Below are positions 25,156-38,047 of a DNA stretch of 64,000 bases, in pieces. The position numbers were made by a program, and so were the translations under genes. The DNA is from Tigriopus japonicus (lineage: Eukaryota > Arthropoda > Copepoda > Harpacticoida > Harpacticidae): positions 10,040,196-10,104,195 of the forward strand of contig CM021323.1 in NCBI GenBank assembly GCA_010645155.1. Direction: 5' to 3'. The notes beneath the pieces were generated by a model that had not been told where the DNA came from, ran no database searches, and saw only the letters and a program-made list of their open reading frames with translations. Positions within the stretch are counted from its first letter, which is position 1, and every line of letters starts with the position of its first letter.

Positions 25156-28003
25156 CTGCTGAAATTGAGCATCACTCTTTATGAGCCCATTCATTCGTCA
25201 TCGCAGGTTGAGATAAATATCAAGATCCAGCCGGGATGGGACCCCACAAACATTCCTGAGATCTTTTTATATCTTTCCCCTTCCAATGGAACATGAACAA
25301 CAAGTTCAGATGGGAACACGCTTACTTACAGGAAAGGTCGCAGATGCCAGATAAGAAAGAACGTCTTTGAGTTATGAATAGACGCAGAGCCTATTCAACA
25401 GTTCAGATCAAAGACACTATCTCAAATCCTCTAAATACGAAGGCCGGTGTCGTTTATTCGTACAACCAGAGAAGCTGAAGGCATAAAAACTTGCGTGAGC
25501 AAACTTCAGATTCGCCAACTCGACAGTTTCTTCTCCCAAAGAAAACTTGGAGAATAATTTGAAACAGAATCTCCCACACTCTCTTCTAAATGGTTTCGAG
25601 ATTTTCCCGACCATGGTTGGCAATCTGCATGGGGATACCCGAATAGTCGAATTTTTTATAATTCCTTTCATAGTGCTTGTGTTATAACTTATAACTTGGG
25701 AACACCCAACAGTTTTAAACGTTACAGAAAAAATAAGTGCTACAAAATTCCTAAATATGATTTTTTTCAGCCACCAATTAACAATGATCTGACGGGAGAC
25801 AACAATAATACTTTTTTCCAGAGTATGTTACGTTCATAATATTGCTAATGTAATCGCGTAATTTGCAAATTGGTTAAAAATATCTTAAAATGGAAATGCA
25901 ACATCGACGATAGTTTCGTCACAAAGCTAGCAGATAATAACTTAGAACTAAGAATAAATCAGTCACTAAGATCTGTGTTTTGCAAAACATTCATTTCCTG
26001 GTTGCTTGCACCAAAATATGGAAGACTTTTTGAAATAAGCCAAGGTGCTCAAATTGAAGACACATGTGTCATAGTTTTACTTTATTGGGGCCATAAGACA
26101 AAAAAATGGTCCGAGCACATTTCACCAAGTCTGCTTTCAAAGTAGAGCACCGTCTCCATCGACCTCTTCCTGTCCTATTGCAAGTCATTCTGCAAGCACA
26201 GAAAGAGAGCGGGAGACCTTCAAAATTTGCCAAAAACGTCGTCGTTTGCAACGAACAGTTAGTGGGGAGAAAACTTTGCCTGCAGTTCTTTGACTTTTGG
26301 TCTCGATTTAAGTGGGCTTGCATTCATTCCGATCGAGCCACGAAACTTAACCAAATACTACTCAATAGGCGAGGGAAGATCGAACCAATCACCACCCACA
26401 TCCTTGCTATGCACTAAATGCATGCACAGACCACGCCTCGGACGGCATTTCGCGGCATATTGTCGTTTAACAGAGGGGCTGCTTCCTCTCCGTCGGCTTG
26501 CTGCGGGCTCGTTGACTCAAGATCCTCTAAATTTCTCTGGACTGGGATGCTAACGAAAATGAAACAGATCTTCTGCAAATGATGTCTTGCTTGGATTAGG
26601 TGGACGATGTACTCCAATTTTCATCACAAGGGAATACTGGAGAGAAAGGTAATGGCTTACCAAAGGGGCGAACTACAGAGAGCATAAATTGACTGAGCGT
26701 GCCCTTTTGCGGTAAAACAATTTGTAGTACAGCCAAGGTCATTCATTCCGTACCGTATGGATTGTTTAGTGTATTTTAAAAGAGTATGACTTTTGACTCT
26801 GACGTTCGTTTGAGTTGAAAATTGAAAACCGTATTGTAACCAAGGTCCATGGATTAGTTTCTCCTTGAAATCATAATTCAAGCTGCTAGCGCCCAGTCCA
26901 GAGAAATTTAGTGGTTCTTGGTTAAAACTAAAGGGCCAAAACTTTATTGGCCGAGAGGCCTCGTGCGAACAAATTTGAATGGTCCTCTCGATTTGTGTGC
27001 ATTTTCGGATACTGAAACGCATTCATAGCTCATGGCCCCGAGGAGGCAGGCTGGTTGAGCCAATGGTTGCAGTCTATGGTTGGTGGCAATGAAGAAAGAT
27101 GATCTTGATCACGATGACAGCCATGATGGACCCGAAAGACGCAGTAGGGAATTGATGACCCCTCGGCATTCACGTTTATGCATTCTGGGGAAGACACTGC
27201 TACAGGGAGGCGACAAGCTTATTTGCTAGTTGGGACCCTTGCACGTCTTTATAGATTGTTGGCAAACATTTGCCGTCAATCCCTTGGTTAGATTGGACTG
27301 AAAATACCTTTAAAACGCATTCCCTTGAGCTGGATCACAGAATCATAATTGGGCCGAAGGTTTCAAACTGGCTAAGTGCAATTGTGTGCAATAGATTACG
27401 TCTGAAGTTGAGTTGAATTGAATTGATGAGGTCATTCTTGCTTGCATTGAGGCCTGGCAGTTAACAACTCTTTTGAATGGCCGACCGACAGTCAGTCATT
27501 GAGAAATGACGTTCAAAGCCTGTTGAGGAACAACTCAATAATTAAGTAACCCACTCAATTTCAAGACTACTTGAGTTCATTATAAAAGAAATTCCTGTCC
27601 ATGTTCAAACCCCATCATGAATAAAACATCGAGAGCTAAATAACGGGAGTTCAGTTCCACCAATGCACGTGTTTGACATCTTGAGCTGCGTAGCTTATTC
27701 AGTACATTAATTTTGAAGGTAATTTTGAAAAAATCAGATACCCATGAAGTTCAAGGAGCTAAACCAATATGCTAAATCGGAACAAATCAGTATTAGTCTT
27801 TGTATCACACATCTCGTTGGCTGAGGGTACATATTTTTAGGTAATCACTGTTGAGACCCTGCAATATAATAAACTACGGCCAACGATCAAAGACAGGCTT
27901 ATAGAAAAAAAAGCATGAATGACGCCAACTTTTGACAACTGCTAAATGAAAATGAAAACAAAAATGATATTCGCCAACGAAGTCAAAAGAGATGGCAACT
28001 TAC

Positions 28004-28145
28004 GTGTAGAAGGGTTCACCTTGGTGACCTCGATACCAAAGAACGGTGGCCAATTGTTCCAATGGATCTTCGGGTTGAATATCACATGGGAGTCGAGCAT
28101 TGCTTCCCAAAACCACCCAAACATCCTCAGGATCTCCATGGACGC
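28004..28145 (-). CDS. side: Sidestep-family gene, exon with first half of Ig1
   Basis: Internal coding exon, the most 5' one found. Sidestep-family proteins are neuronal or muscle surface Ig proteins that bind Beaten-path proteins during motor axon guidance. The acceptor reads CTTTACAG and the donor GTAAGTTG. The exon enters in phase 1 and leaves in phase 2. It encodes residues 1-48 of the visible fragment: GVHGDPEDVWVVLGSNARLP leads to the first Ig1 cysteine (C21), and the B-C region carries VLWY (W37). It ends in EPFYT, which continues as YDARG in the next exon. This PxYxYDARG segment after the core tryptophan is a Sidestep hallmark. The second Ig1 cysteine lies 21.4 kb away in the next exon. 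Which Side paralogue this is cannot be told from the fragment. The exon needs an upstream exon ending with one codon base, probably carrying the signal peptide, which I did not find. Confidence 0.88.
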
Positions 28146-31100
28146 CTGTAAAGAAAGCAATAGAAACCAGTTCATTAGAGTGCAGGCGAAAAAACAGCAA
28201 ATTAGTGGCATCAAAATTTTCAGACATCATGGCAATGATTATGCGCTTCAAAGGTCATCGGTCTTCTCAACCCGTTTTGCAGGCAACCAGTTTTTGCCGC
28301 TAAAAATGAAAGAGGATCAATGAAGGCCCAACTCAGAAACGCACATCGTCACAATCGCTTGGCGCATTGTATCAGTCGATCTAAATCCACCCATTCTAGT
28401 CATTTCCTGGATGTAGACCAAGGTCACATAAAGCTAAGCTCGTTTCCTGGATTTTTGGGGTGAAATATTGGCTAAGGAAGGGCGTGAAGAAGTAGCACCA
28501 TTCGCGATTTCAGGGTGACGGATCCGAGTCGCGCAACCTGCTGCGATTCAATGAATCGAGAAGCACGTACTGGTCTAATTTTCAGCCTTGTTGATTCCAT
28601 CAGCCATTCAAAGGAGAAGGAAGAAGGCACTTTGCCTATTCACGCCACTTACTGTTCGAGACAAGAGAAACCAGGGCCTGAACTGGTTCCCTGGATGAGC
28701 CTTTTAGGAGAGGTGCAGTCTTGGGCCCGACTGAGCGTGTTGTACATTTCGACTAGGTTCATCTGATTATTCACAAACCATAAAATCCCCTCGTTCTTCT
28801 TCATACTTTCCTTCCCCTTCCGTATCCAGAGAGTGTTCACTAGACTGGTTTTCATGAAGAGAAATGGCCGTCGACGACGAAGTACGAACGTGCTCTTCAG
28901 TGAAATCTCAATGGAACTGCAAATCTTGGATCGTCTAACTAAAGATACGACGGCTTCCTCAGGGTTCCACTCGCTCAAGCAAGCTAATATATTTCTTTTC
29001 ATTCCCCTCCCCACCTAAGAATTAGCGATCTACATCAATGCTTGGGCAATCATGAGCCATTCCGAGTACATTGAGGCAACGAAGGCCCAATATAGTATTT
29101 GATGGGTGTGATGGGTGTCCCTGAAATGCGCCCCAAAGGCAGTTAAGGTTTAAGAAAAGATTGGCAGGATAGCTAGCTCGAGGCGTTCTCCGCATGGTTA
29201 CGTTCCATGGCGAATTCAACATAAGAAGCAACAAAAAAGCGACAAAAAGAGTGCAATTAATATTCCTGCTCCATCGTGTCCCTTGGCTTCGTTCATTTTT
29301 TTCAACACGAGCTCAAAAGAGTGCTTGCGTTGAATCTCGCTCGGGCTTGACTTTGTCGCATCTGAAATTTGAATACATGGCTGCTCACCGGAAAATAAAG
29401 ACATGTTTCTGATTATGAGCCATGTGCTTTAAAATATGTGAGTTTGGCATAGTCCATGAAAACCAAGAGGGATCAGTTATTCTGAAGAACAGAAGTTCTT
29501 TTGAGACAACTCCATTCAACCGAATGAGTCTCTTTCAAAACTTTCCAGACTCTGTCCTTCAATTCCAACAAATCAAAGGTTCATTCTACTTTGGTCGGTG
29601 GTTGGTTGGCACGTCGTTTCACGAACTCAAATCGCGAAAGACATGCACTTATGAAACCATAAAACCAAATCAACCCAACCAAATCAATCCAACCCACTTC
29701 TAGAGCCCTGTCGATAAACGCTTCAATTTTGACATGCTTTTCAGTTATCCACATTACCCAGAAAACCCGTTGATCAGAAAGGAAAGAAACATATGTCTGA
29801 GCCACAAGAACGTACGTTTGGTTCATTTACATAAACCTTTTTTTGTCTTTCTGGCCATTATTTAAGCCGATAGAACGGATTCGACCCTTATTGTAAACAA
29901 CTGTCACTGATTAAGCAGTCATAACAGAACACGATTAGAGCTGTAAAGCCTAAAGACTTAAGGCATGATCTTCTTTAATGAATGAGACTGCATTCGTATG
30001 GCTTAGTGAGTTAATCGAGAGACCAGCCCAAGACTGCCCCTCTCATTTGCTACCAAATGAGTTCACACAACCAACAACACCTGACGAAACAATCAGTGGA
30101 GTCAATCCTTGGACGTAGACCTCAGTCACACGACTTCAGACGCCAAGAACACGGTTCAATCTCTCCATCCAGACACCTTTTGCGCCTAGTCTGTTTATGA
30201 AAGGCCAGGAAATACAGAAAAAGATGGCCAGATCGATCAAGACGGCCAATAAAGAAACCAATAATTGATCATGAGTTTTACTGCTTGGTGTTTCCAAAAC
30301 CATAAATCAGTCCGCTTCTGTCTCAAAGACTAAGCTGAGCTCTAAGGAATATGGAAGGCAAAAGAAGAGGAGAGGAACCAACCGACCAACCAAGCCATGT
30401 TGACCATATTTGTTGAGATGACTCGATCAGATTGGCCGTGCTCAGGACTCTCGTTGTCCATCATCGTCATCAACATCATGATTACGAGGTTCTTTGGACG
30501 AGGCGGGCTTTGAAGGCCCCATCTTCCCCACTCCCTTCTCTAGCACTAGTTATGATGGCAGCCTGGCTATGTGCTAGGTAGTACGTACGTTCTGTGAAGT
30601 ATACACAGACACACTCACGTAGGATCCCATTGGATTGGGTTCCTCGTCCTGGCACAAGTCTTATCGCGATGATGACGAAGATGATATATTCCTTGACTCG
30701 ACTCCGGTTGGTTGGTTGGTTGGTAGCTTACCAACTAAACTGACTTCATTCACATCCTCTCTCATCATGCTCTCGGTGTGTGTGCTATTAAGTCGTCTAC
30801 CCCCAACCCAGAATCGCATCGGCCCAAGGAAAGAGAAAAAAGGCCACAAAGACTGGAAGCGGCCTTCAATTTTTTGCTCAGATAGATCATCGTACCTTCA
30901 GTGTTCCCTCTATTCAATCGAGGCCGGGGAATCTCTTCATTGGCTCTCTTAAGGAACGAACAGAATCTGTCAGAAAAGCAGAGGTGGGACCCAACCTCAT
31001 CCACTTAAGAACAATCTGGGCTGAAAGGCCGACCAAAACAGAGAGAGAAAGAGTAATTGTCTTGATCACGACGATGTGGATTCCCCCTTTTTTGGCTGTT

Positions 31101-34100
31101 GACTGTATGATTATGATTTTTATTGTTATTCCTCGTGGGTCATCCGCCATGAATCAAGCGAACCATTTCGTACCGTTCTCACGTACTTCTTGGCAACAGT
31201 TTGGCCGTCAACCTCGGTGGACTTTGCAATTGCATCACAGTCTTACTTTACTACATACATACTGTACTGTAAGTTCTTTTTTTCCCTGCTCGAGAGAAGC
31301 TCCAGGAAGGTTGGAATTGGGCAGTTGGTTCACTTTGGCTCATAAGTTTTGGTTGTTGTGAAGCCGGGAGAATCCCCCGGGACTTGGAGTCGGAGAGAAA
31401 CAAGAAACGATTGGTTGCCTTGTCATAACTTGAGTTGTTCTCCTCCCCTTGCCTCATCCTCATCTGGTGAGTGGCGAAGGATTTCTTTTGTGAATGGCCT
31501 TGAAATGTACATAAATCCTGCCAATGGAAACTTAAGGGCATGCACCACTCAGAACAATTAAGGTGCCCCAGCCTCCTTTTCCTGCTTGTGTTTTCGAGAA
31601 AGTGGGAGCTTTTTGAATAAAGGTCTTGTGTAGGAAGCTTTGAAAGGTTGAATAAGGTGCATCATCATCATCGGTTGGCAGGCTCAATTGAGTTGAACAA
31701 GACATAATTAAGCCTAATGAGACATTCTCGATTTAATGGCAACAACACGGAGACGAACTAACTAACTAACTAAGTAACTCGCAACTACTTCATAGAGCCA
31801 AAGCCAGGTAGGCCAAAACAACGTGCCATTCAGGCAAAGACGTCTTTGTCTATTAAATATGTGTTGATTGAACTCGAACACACGAGGAGGAGCTAGAAAC
31901 CAAAACCAATGTCGTGATGAAGGCTTTCCTTTTGTGATCCGTCCTTCACCATAAACAAAATTGATCAGGCCTATGCAATTGATTTTCGAAAACATGATCC
32001 CCGAAAACGCAACATTGTCTTTGGTTCTAGAAGATGATTTTCGCTGGCAGTGAAATGTAAAACAAATGTAAGAAACTGCTCTCCTATTAGATCCGAGTGA
32101 CTTAAGCATTAGAAAAAGATTTGCCTTGAGATTATTGCACTAGGGAAAACAAGAAAAAATGGCCATTGATTACTCATAATCGTGGTTAAGAAAAAAGGAA
32201 TCTTCTTTCTTTGCATTGGAACTCATTGCCATTGGTTTGCTGCCCCAATTGAGTTTTGCCATTCAGGGATTGAGGCCATCCAAGTTTGTGGGTTAATTTT
32301 CCACACACAACGCGGATGAGGGATGGGGAAATGTGTGGCGCTAGCCGTGGTTATTTGTCTAAAAGCTGTCAGCTCCGTCCAAAGTGGCGAACGTACTGTA
32401 CATAGTACACATAGGCCACTTCTTCTTCTTCTTGTTCTCCTTCTTCGAAAGAAACGAATGAGGATTACCACTACTACCACTACCACTGCAAACAAGTAGG
32501 TACTCTTTTGGATAGATAGTGATGGCTAGAACAATGAGGAATGAGGGTAATTTTCATTAGGCTGCAGCCAGGACCCGCCCCACCACTCTGTTCATTTTTT
32601 CCCCCAACCCTTGGAATGCGTGCACAAGCTGTACTGTACAATGTAATCCCAAAGAGGCCCTCACTATCCTGGATGGCATGAAACCTACACTGACTGTGAT
32701 TGATCCCTTGGCATTGGCTCAGCACCAAATTCCCCTCCTCTCAACACCAAAGGCTGTCTGTCTGTCGTCCGATGCAGAGACAGACTGACAAACGTGTTGC
32801 TGCCAAGGAAATCCCCCTTCTTTTCCAAGGTAGAATCCGACACCAAGGGGAAAACGGACAATTCCACATTTCGAGAGTATCCTGGCCAAAGGACGTAATA
32901 TTCACTTTGGGGGGGAACTGGATCGGTGAAATGAACTTTCCTGATTTGAGTTCCAGCATCTCTTTAATATCTAATATCTCTATGCTTTTTACTCAACGAT
33001 TGTTTGGAAAGCTGACCACTCTGATAACTTGTGTGACTCTAGAGCGTAATGAAAGTTCCCCACGCATTTGAGGGGAATCAAGGATGGAAATATTTGGAAT
33101 CATGGACTTTGAAGCCGGACGAGAATGGAGTGAGTGAGCAGGACCTTTCTTAATTTAAGGACACCCTAGCAGACTCAAGGCACCCACGACAAGACACCAA
33201 ACGGTGTCTCCCAAGGTCGTGTCGTGTATGGAATTTGAAAGGAATGCAGACACCATTTGATGAAAGTGGAGGAGGACTCTTTCCAGAATAAAGTGCTGAA
33301 GTCGTTTGGCCAGCCTCGACGAATTCGTCCCAAGATCAGCCTCCTCAGCGAACCAAAGGCCCTTTGAAACCAGCTCGAAGGTCGTAATTTGGCTTTACCA
33401 CTGTACTCCACTACGACAAGAGGTCGAAAGGCCAAGGTCTCACTCAGTTCGTCAGGACAATTTCAGCTCCATTCTGTTCCTTCTCATCCCGTTGTCGCAA
33501 CTTATCTAGTAGGCCATAGTATTGTGCATACAATACACTTAGTAGAACATGCGAGCAAACGAGATGACTGGGCCTTCAAAGAAAATTTGAGCATGAAACG
33601 TTGGCGAGGACAAGAAGGCCTAATCAGACTGGATTGCGACATGAACCTTTCTTTTTGAGCGGACTTGGGCACTGGAGAATGAAGGTCAGAGAAATAAGTT
33701 GCAATTTGACGAACTTTTGCCACGGCTAAGAGATAACGAGGAAGTCATTGGGTTAATCTCCGTTTCGTAACAACGAATTAGAGTTAAGTGATTCTAATAT
33801 ACGTTGGTCATGTTGCATCGTCCTCGCTAGACAAACATATGCAGAATGTCTTTGCAAATGTCAAATGCGGCAAGTCATGATGAAGGACTGTCAAGCGACA
33901 CATAAGTCTGGCAATTTTAGTTTTTACTCCAATGGAAAGAAACGTCATTCGAGTGACATAACACTACTTGACATTTCAAATTACTTTTGACCGACGACTG
34001 TAACGAAAATGGCTCTAAAAATAGGTGTGTGAGTTCCACGGAGTGTCCAAAAATTTTGCTTGCCAAATGTCATGAGTGAAAAACAAGGAAATGGCCAATT

Positions 34101-34765
34101 CACTCGGACAACAATTATTTCTTGCCTTTATTGTTAAGGAAAGGGTAATTCGCACTTCTTTGAAAGCAAAACAACAAAAATTCAACTCATCAAACATGAA
34201 TTGAAGGCTTCAATTGGATTCGATAGGATTTTACAGTTGCGTTTTGCTGTCGATACGCAACTCACTTCTTTATCGGATGAATTTCTGTCACTGTCAAATG
34301 TCATTGACGTATGTAGTGGTTTGTAACTTACACCCTGACACGAAAGTTTTGTCGTAACCATTACTTTGAATCTAAATAATATAGCAATGCATGGGCAGAT
34401 TGGCACGATCAAATATCAAGTGCGCCCCCGCTAGCTTCAACGATGTTTTTGGAAAAGTTTGAGATGTAATTCAAAGAGAACTAATGGATAAATTATTGCT
34501 GGAAGAGCAAATGACACTTTAATGTCCGATTATTTCTTCATGCAGGGCTTTTCCTCGCTTTAAACCACTGTAGAATAAGTAATGCATGGTGAAAATCAAA
34601 TTTTACTTGGTCCTGAAGAAAGGGGAGTGGTTTGGATACGCCTCCAACAAAAAACAACTGAAAATTTAAGATCCAACGTGATTCAACAGGTCATAAAATT
34701 TCACCATCAATCAACATTTTAGGCAAAGGAAAGACACCTGAGAGAATGTGGACAAACTTTGAGCC
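28146..34765. other. region upstream of the first exon found; no gene recognised
   Basis: On the minus strand this should be intron or 5' flank of the Sidestep-family gene. I looked for a signal-peptide exon ending with one codon base before a GT donor and found none I trust. Small repeats only: (GGTT)n at 30706-30724, ACTA repeats near 31755-31780 and CTT-rich tracts near 32418-32450. The open frames here (for example 28649-29014 minus and 32700-33071 plus) show no domain. Confidence 0.6.
30706..30724. repeat. (GGTT)n microsatellite
   Basis: Nearly five units of GGTT. Confidence 0.8.
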
Positions 34766-34773
34766 ATCTACGC

Positions 34774-35002
34774 CAGAGATTGGCAACCAGTTTTGGGTCA
34801 AGGCCCACCAAATTTGATAACATGTTGTCAGGGACCCACCGAACAGCCACCGCTAGGTTTATTTCACAAATAAGCGATCAAAGAGCTTTAGGCCCACGAA
34901 TACAGTGCTCTGGATGTCTTACGGGCCCACTATTTTGAACTTTCCTCATAGCTCTTGAGCCCACCAATGACCTCCCTTGGGCTCATTGGTTGCTGACCCT
35001 TG
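34774..35002. mobile_element. 229-bp hAT-type MITE
   Basis: Starts CAGAGATTGGCAACC and ends with the imperfect inverse GGTTGCTGACCCTTG, a typical hAT terminus. Flanks are ATCTACGC (34766-34773) and ATCTACAC (35003-35010), an 8-bp duplication with one mismatch. The interior repeats GGCCCAC/GGGCCCAC motifs, and there is no coding frame. Confidence 0.85.
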
Positions 35003-35010
35003 ATCTACAC

Positions 35011-37434
35011 TCTTTAATTTATTCAATAGCGTACCAAGTATCATTTCCAAGGCTAGAAAGACTTCTTGGGGGTAGATTGGATGTTCATACATTTTAAAAT
35101 GGTCAGTCATTTTTATCACTAAGATGGCTTTTCCATGGTGTTCTTCGCCTCTTGCCTCATTTTTTGATGCTGATACTCTTACATCATAATTTCTGATTAT
35201 TGAGTGGTTTATACCATAAACAATGACAAATCTTTTGTTGCATCACGAAATATTTTAAATATTTATATTTTAAGTTATGAAAAAACTTTCGTATCAGGGT
35301 GTAAGCAGATGTTTTTCAAGCACCGATCAAAAAAAAGCCATTGCAAATATGGCTGGTCTGATATCAGATTCAGCGACGCAAAGTTGCTTTGAACAGGCTC
35401 CTTGAGATGTTCTTTTTGTGCCAAAAACGGGTTACAAGACCTGACCCCAAAAATGGTATTTCCAAGTTCTCTTTTTAATATTGAAGAATTCCTTGCGCTT
35501 GACCATCGTTTCAATCAATTCGATGAAGTTAGATAAGAGACGAAAAAACAACTGATGAGCAATCATAATACATTTCATCTTTCACACTGTTAGCAAAGTT
35601 GGCATTTTCTTCTCGTTTAAAAAGTAGTTCACTATATTTAGCGTTACCTAAAACTAAAAAAATGAGATTATGAATGACAATTGTTTACTCTGACTTTATT
35701 CCATGCCATTTTCCTCCGAGGCCAACATAGGGATGAAAATTGTTTATCAAAAAGTTGAAATAAGTTAAGAAAATTTACAAAAAAAAAAATAAGCTGAGGC
35801 AGTGCCAAAGAGTTCGGGTCTATTCCTTGCTTTGACCGTGTTATCCACGCTAATAATAATGGGCGTTCATTTGAACCTGAGGTGGTCTCTTTGGAACACC
35901 TGAATGCAAATGGCAACTGAAATACCTCCAAAGTAAATCATAGATTTACATTATAACATGAAATCGTTGTAAAAGAATATTACATTCTTCAATTTATTTA
36001 CTCTCGATTTGTCCAAACCTCAATCATCAGTGGAACAAAAGATAAACAATTTTGAGAGCCTTTCCAAGCAGTTGGGCCACCTTCATCCAATGCGAGAGTC
36101 TTTTATGGACATTTCTTTTTATTAATGAGTAAAAACATAACATCATTTGGTGAAACTGGAACTTCTGAATACAGAGTAATATATATATTGATTATATTCT
36201 TTTTTTTTGGGGGGGGGGGGCGGATTTTGCGCCTCCTTGCAAATTTCACTTAAGCAAAATCCAAGCAAAATTCAAGTGACATATTGCCATCCTCGTTTCT
36301 GAACAGCATCCTTATTTGGAGGCTCTCAAGTTGCTTTAACCACGCTTGCTTTTGGGTGAGATCATAAAATTTAGATGAAGCTCGGCATTGATACCAAAAA
36401 AACTATGATAGTTGAACCCATCTTAACCACCAGAGTCACTCTAAACCCAAAATATGCGCCAATATTTGCTCTTCACGACCTCAATTAGGAGCTCGATTGG
36501 GTCAAAGAAGTATGCCAATCAGTTCCAATCCCTTTTGGCTTTGTGTCGTAAAGTTTGACGAGGAAACCAATCAACTACGTCGATTTGGTTGGTTCCCAAT
36601 TTATTGTCGGGCAACAATAAGTCATCTACGTTTTAGACTACGTACGTATATGCGATCAAAATAGTTTTTGAGGACGACTCTCTGATCAATGCAAACTTGA
36701 ACCCACGTGCTCCGTCCGACATATGCATAAAATGGACTATGCTAATGGGATACTCGTTTATTCTAGTATTCCAAACGACAGACTATTCCCCGTTTTTACC
36801 GTGTTTTCGAAGGGAGTGGAAATGGGTATGGGTAGAATGGAGGCAACACTAATCTAAGCGTCCGATCTTTCACGTGATTAGCCATAAATTTCTATGACTT
36901 CATTGGACAATGTCAACAATGCACCCACCACCATTTTTTTCTTTGGTGACAAGAGCAAACGGGTGTGTCCTTGTTTGAATTCTTGGCGTGACGATCGGCC
37001 AATCAAAGGCCATTCCATTTGATCCAAGACTCACAAGGTCAGAGCAATTTGACATAAGGGATAAACTAACATTTCAATTGTTCCTTGTCCTTGGGACTAT
37101 AATAGGAATATCTAGACCCTATCAGGGTCTAATCTTAGACTTTATTTTATGACGCGGATCAATTAGAGATTATCTGCAACAACAACCATTTCACCATTTT
37201 ATATAGGTATGTATTCTAAAACCACAAATTACAGCATGTTTGCATATTAACACCTGACTGGATTGAATGATTTCCTTAACATAACTGTTTTTGATAAATC
37301 TGTTTCTTTTTGTGCTTAAAATTATTGCTTTGTTTTGGTCAGTTTGTGTTTTTGATTGTACTCAAAATCAAAGTTTCAAGTTACAAATAGTTTCAAAATC
37401 AAGTGTAGATTTGATAATCTCACAGTAAAAGAAA
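35011..37434. other. intergenic or intronic stretch, no gene recognised
   Basis: AT-rich sequence without a supported exon. A homopolymer junction of nine T followed by twelve G lies at 36200-36220. Nothing else stands out. Confidence 0.6.
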
Positions 37435-37442
37435 GTATCTTC

Positions 37443-38039
37443 TAGGGGTGCTTCGATTAATCATAATTAATATTTTAACGATTAACGATTGATCGATGTT
37501 GATCGATCGCGATTAATCGATTAAAACGATTAATTTTGGAAAGAGGTCAAATCTCAATTTCTGAGGTCAAAAATTGTTTAACAAACCGGAAAAGCTGGTT
37601 TCTTCTGAGCGCTCTAATTGCTCATTATGGTCGCTCATTCACTTGTAAGCTTCAAAAGAAAAAAAACAATCTACATTGCTTGAAAACGTTGAAAGGTGTA
37701 AAATCGTCAATAAAGCCATATTTGACTTATTGGAGCAATGTGACCAAAGCTGGGTTCCAGTCCCAGGAAAAAGATCTGAAAAATGGCAACACTTTGAAAT
37801 ACTGAGAAGTGACCGAAAGAAAGTGAGATGCAAACTCTGCAAGGTTCAATTCAAGTTCAGCTCGTCACCTTCGTCCTTCTGCGTAAAAATTAGAGTAAAA
37901 TAAAACGGCGTCTCGTTTTCGATTTGGTCTTTTGAATTTTCCAAAATTAATCGTTTCAGTTGTATTAACATTAATCGATTAATGATTAATCGATATTTTT
38001 CTTTAATCGGATTAACTGATTAATCGAAAATCACCCCTA
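37443..38039 (+). mobile_element. 597-bp hAT element with perfect 8-bp TSD
   Basis: Begins TAGGGGTGCTTCGATTAATC and ends with the inverted GATTAATCGAAAATCACCCCTA-type terminus. GTATCTTC flanks it on both sides (37435-37442 and 38040-38047). Both subterminal zones are packed with ATTAATCGATTAA-like palindromes, which may be transposase-binding sites. The plus-strand interior keeps a transposase remnant, described separately. Confidence 0.93.
37676..37903 (+). pseudogene. hAT transposase N-terminal relic (BED zinc finger)
   Basis: A 75-codon open frame inside the hAT element. Its C-terminal half reads SEKWQHFEI, then VRCKLCKVQFKFSSSPSSF. That fits the BED zinc-finger pattern of hAT transposases: an aromatic W-x2-F, then C-x2-C about 20 residues later, and a Ser/Thr-rich turn. 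The histidine pair that should complete the finger is lost before the stop, and no catalytic domain follows. It is a truncated transposase left by internal deletion of an autonomous copy. Confidence 0.7.
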
Positions 38040-38047
38040 GTATCTTC

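Larger units (their letters stand above)
6573..28003 (-). other. 21.4-kb intron splitting Ig1
   Basis: Bounded by the donor at 28003 (GTAAGT) and the acceptor at 6573 (CAG). Mobile elements inside are listed separately: a TIR element at 7171-8720, a SINE near 16985-17130, a CR1/jockey-like fragment at 19010-19745 and a hAT MITE at 19786-20116. A palindrome lies at 11711-11742. Short microsatellites lie at 15987-16025, 21682-21709 and 25136-25155. In 8721-11700, 11750-15980, 17140-18990 and 20130-28003 I see no coding exon or element I can defend. The stretch 21.3-25.2 kb looks richer in GC and CpG than its surroundings, but nothing specific can be assigned to it. Confidence 0.75.

Noticed and set aside
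29022..29234. Minus-strand frame beginning MLLLML as Side signal-peptide exon
   Set aside because: The hydrophobic stretch is too short, and no suitable GT donor giving phase 1 follows in frame.
32223..32495. Minus-strand frame starting with a hydrophobic Val run (signal-peptide-like) as first Side exon
   Set aside because: The hydrophobic run comes from a GTAGTAGT-type microsatellite. It is followed by an Arg repeat from CTT tracts and a stop, with no donor of the needed phase.
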